64,000 bases of DNA from Heliomicrobium modesticaldum Ice1 (GTDB lineage: Bacteria > Bacillota > Desulfitobacteriia > Heliobacteriales > Heliobacteriaceae): assembly GCF_000019165.1 (NCBI RefSeq), contig NC_010337.2, forward strand, positions 1,417,001 to 1,481,000, written 5' to 3'. Under the pieces are notes generated by a model. The model searched no databases and had not been told where the DNA came from. It saw nothing but the letters and a program-made list of their open reading frames with translations. Of the stretch, positions 60,422 to 64,000 are shown one piece after another. Position 1 is the first letter of the stretch. Every line of letters begins with the position of its first letter. The translations under genes and the position numbers were made by a program.

Positions 60422-60454
60422 AAAAAACCGGCGGTGTATCACCGCCGGTTTTTC
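60422..60454 (+). terminator. Terminator of paaK-iorAB
   Basis: AAAAAACCGGCGGTG / CACCGCCGGTTTTT forms a long stem with a short loop and T-run; it can act on both strands. Confidence 0.9.
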
Positions 60455-60567
60455 AACAGGGGCTTGTCCCAAAAGGTCGTTGGCAAGGCCGCTTGCGTCC
60501 CTTTCTCCCTTTTGCCGCATACATTGGATCGGTATACCGATCGGTCGAAGGAAAGGGGAGGGAGCCT

Positions 60568-61524
60568 ATGGGAGACAGGTCTGCCGAAGAGCACCGGCGC
60601 AATAACAACCCCCGCAACAATCTCCGCAACAGCCCGCTCGTCCACTACCCCGACTACCGCCTCGACACTGTCGCCTCCTGGGAAAGGCGCTATACATCGC
60701 TGCGAACCCAGGAGGTCGAACAGGTCGTCGCACCGGCTATGGACTTGGTGGGGCTGGCTTTCCGGGATGGTGACCCAGAGACGGTCGTCTTCATCTTAGA
60801 ACAGGCCAACCAGTGGTGGCAACGGCCACACATAAAGGAACTCTTTGACGAGTACCTGCACCGGCTGTTGATAACGCTCCCCGAGACTCCCCTGAAAGCA
60901 GCCATCGCCGAGCATCTTGGATGCGCCCCTGCGAGCGAGTCGGAAGTCAAGGCCCTCGTCACCGGCTACAACCGCGCGGCTGCGGTGGCTTACGCCAACC
61001 GCTACTATAAAAACCACAACCCCAACTATCCGGACTTCAACAGCCGACCGGGACGCGGCGGCAACTGCGCCAACTTCATCTCCCAGTGCCTCTACGCCGG
61101 CGGAATGCCCTGGGTGCTCGGTCCGCCCGAGCGGTTCACCTGGCCCCGTTACTGGTGGTGCAAGCCCGGTGCCACCGACCGCGACGGCGATCGCCGGATC
61201 ACCCTCAGTTGGAAGGTGACTGCCGCCTTTCGCAACCACTGGTCCGGTCGGGTGGCCCGTTTCACCACCTTGAGCGCGGCGGAGATGCTGAACAACTGGA
61301 ATGCCTGGTATAACCGGCTGCGTCTTGGCGATTTCATCCAACTGGCCTACGGCAACGGCGCGCCCTACCATACGCTGATCCTTGTCGCCAAGGTCGGCAA
61401 CGACATCGCCCTCGCTTCTCAGAGCGATGACGCCAACGACCGGTCCATGCATGGCACCTTGGAAATCATGCGGAATAAGGGACAGCAGGTGCTCGTCTAC
61501 GAGATGGGTAGTGACGGGTCATGA
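60568..61524 (+). CDS. Putative amidase-domain (Amidase_6) protein
   Basis: A 318-residue protein. The C-terminal half matches the putative amidase domain of Firmicutes: YNRAAAVAYANRYYKNHNP, the cysteine motif GGNCANFISQCLYAGGM and a histidine in PYHTLILVAK, arranged like an NlpC/P60-type Cys-His hydrolase. The N-terminal half is helical and unmatched. No signal peptide is seen from ATG 60568 (preceded by AAGGGGAGGGAG), so it may act inside the cell or during sporulation. It is a single gene between terminators. Confidence 0.78.
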   Translation: MGDRSAEEHRRNNNPRNNLRNSPLVHYPDYRLDTVASWERRYTSLRTQEVEQVVAPAMDLVGLAFRDGDPETVVFILEQANQWWQRPHIKELFDEYLHRLLITLPETPLKAAIAEHLGCAPASESEVKALVTGYNRAAAVAYANRYYKNHNPNYPDFNSRPGRGGNCANFISQCLYAGGMPWVLGPPERFTWPRYWWCKPGATDRDGDRRITLSWKVTAAFRNHWSGRVARFTTLSAAEMLNNWNAWYNRLRLGDFIQLAYGNGAPYHTLILVAKVGNDIALASQSDDANDRSMHGTLEIMRNKGQQVLVYEMGSDGS

Positions 61525-61618
61525 AAGTTTTTTTGTTAAATCGAGATGAACCGGAGCAGATTAGCAGGAGTTTAACGAATTTTGTCGAAAAGCGTAAGTA
61601 ATTTTTGGAACAATATTG

Positions 61619-61672
61619 GTCTGACAACCAGACACCACTGACTTTGACTTTTTGCCAGTTGTGGAATAGTAT
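61619..61672 (+). promoter_or_regulatory. Promoter and operator-like palindrome of icd
   Basis: TTGACT (61644-61649), 17 bases, TAGTAT (61667-61672) form a good sigma-A promoter 210 bases before icd. GTCTG-ACAAC-CAGAC (61619-61633) is an inverted repeat just upstream of the -35 box, of the kind bound by GntR-type regulators. The remaining leader (61680-61880) has no gene. Confidence 0.6.
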
Positions 61673-61882
61673 AGGTTACGGTGGGGGTGCACCTTCACCT
61701 ATCGACGATACGGAACTGGACGCTGCGTTCCTTTGAGTACCATCAAGTCTTGCCCCGACGTACCTTTCGACGGGCGGGAGAAGAGATGGAGAAGAATCTT
61801 TTTCAGACAAAAAAGGAATGCGTAGGGAGCGGAAAGAATGTTTGTCTGTTGGACAAACACCATGAGGGAGGGTCGGATCCAT

Positions 61883-64000
<2,118 letters not shown>

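Overview
The window looks like a chromosomal segment of a heliobacterium, a phototrophic, spore-forming member of the Firmicutes, close to Heliobacterium (Heliomicrobium) modesticaldum. The pointers are: a tandem pair of 54-residue two-cluster ferredoxins that match the PshB (FA/FB) acceptors of the heliobacterial reaction centre; the Firmicutes gene order rpsK-rpsD-rpoA-rplQ-ecfA1-ecfA2-ecfT-truA-rplM-rpsI; a HrcA/CIRCE-controlled groESL; the spore-cortex gene cwlD; many GTG and TTG starts behind strong AGGAGG sites; and GC-rich housekeeping DNA. The species assignment is inference from memory of these families, not from a search.

Layout. 1-7.2 kb: end of the ribosomal-protein/RNA polymerase alpha operon, the ECF transporter module, truA, rplM and rpsI. 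7.6-12.2 kb: a compact signalling operon (cheW, cheA, a STAS protein and a methyl-accepting protein) without cheY, cheB or cheR nearby. It converges on a class III nucleotide cyclase fused to a CD-NTase/OAS-like domain whose acidic residues are partly lost. 14.4-16.7 kb: groES-groEL behind CIRCE. 16.9-22.1 kb: cwlD, a PAS protein, a fused MEMO-AMMECR1 protein with its radical SAM partner (AmmeMemoRadiSam system), and a drug/metabolite exporter. 22.2-34.5 kb: the arginine/carbamoyl-phosphate block argC-argJ-argB-argD-carA-carB-argF-argG, preceded by tandem ArgR-like boxes. argH lies 20 kb further on.

34.5-51.6 kb is an accessory stretch, AT-rich in its middle part (about 39-43 kb). It holds an IS110 copy split by a frameshift, an apparently intact IS1182 element with 18-bp terminal inverted repeats, an IS1380-type transposase, an IS1634-like relic, a decayed three-gene transposon (DUF6431 protein, DDE integrase, ExeA-like ATPase) and an IS607 element with a wrecked tnpB. 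Between them sit a succinate-type CoA-transferase with a LytTR regulator, a stand-alone methylenetetrahydrofolate-reductase-like protein and xpt. 51.6-56 kb: a TPR lipoprotein, a MarR regulator, an IscA-like protein with a Cys tail, a 36-residue membrane miniprotein, argH and the two PshB ferredoxins. 56.3-64 kb: phenylacetate-CoA ligase with iorA-iorB (aryl 2-oxoacid/aryl-CoA metabolism coupled to ferredoxin), a putative amidase, and the TCA enzymes icd and mdh (mdh runs off the window).

A recurring feature is short tandem repeats of 12-27 bp in the gaps between genes (5.2, 10.5, 31.9, 33.1, 34.8, 48.3 and 53.1 kb). Several of them carry or abut a ribosome-binding site. The most unusual items are the cyclase/CD-NTase-like fusion, a proline-rich repeat ORF overlapping the argF start by ATGA, the pshB pair with a palindrome in its promoter, and the nearby single-helix miniprotein. 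I saw no rRNA, tRNA or CRISPR array by eye.
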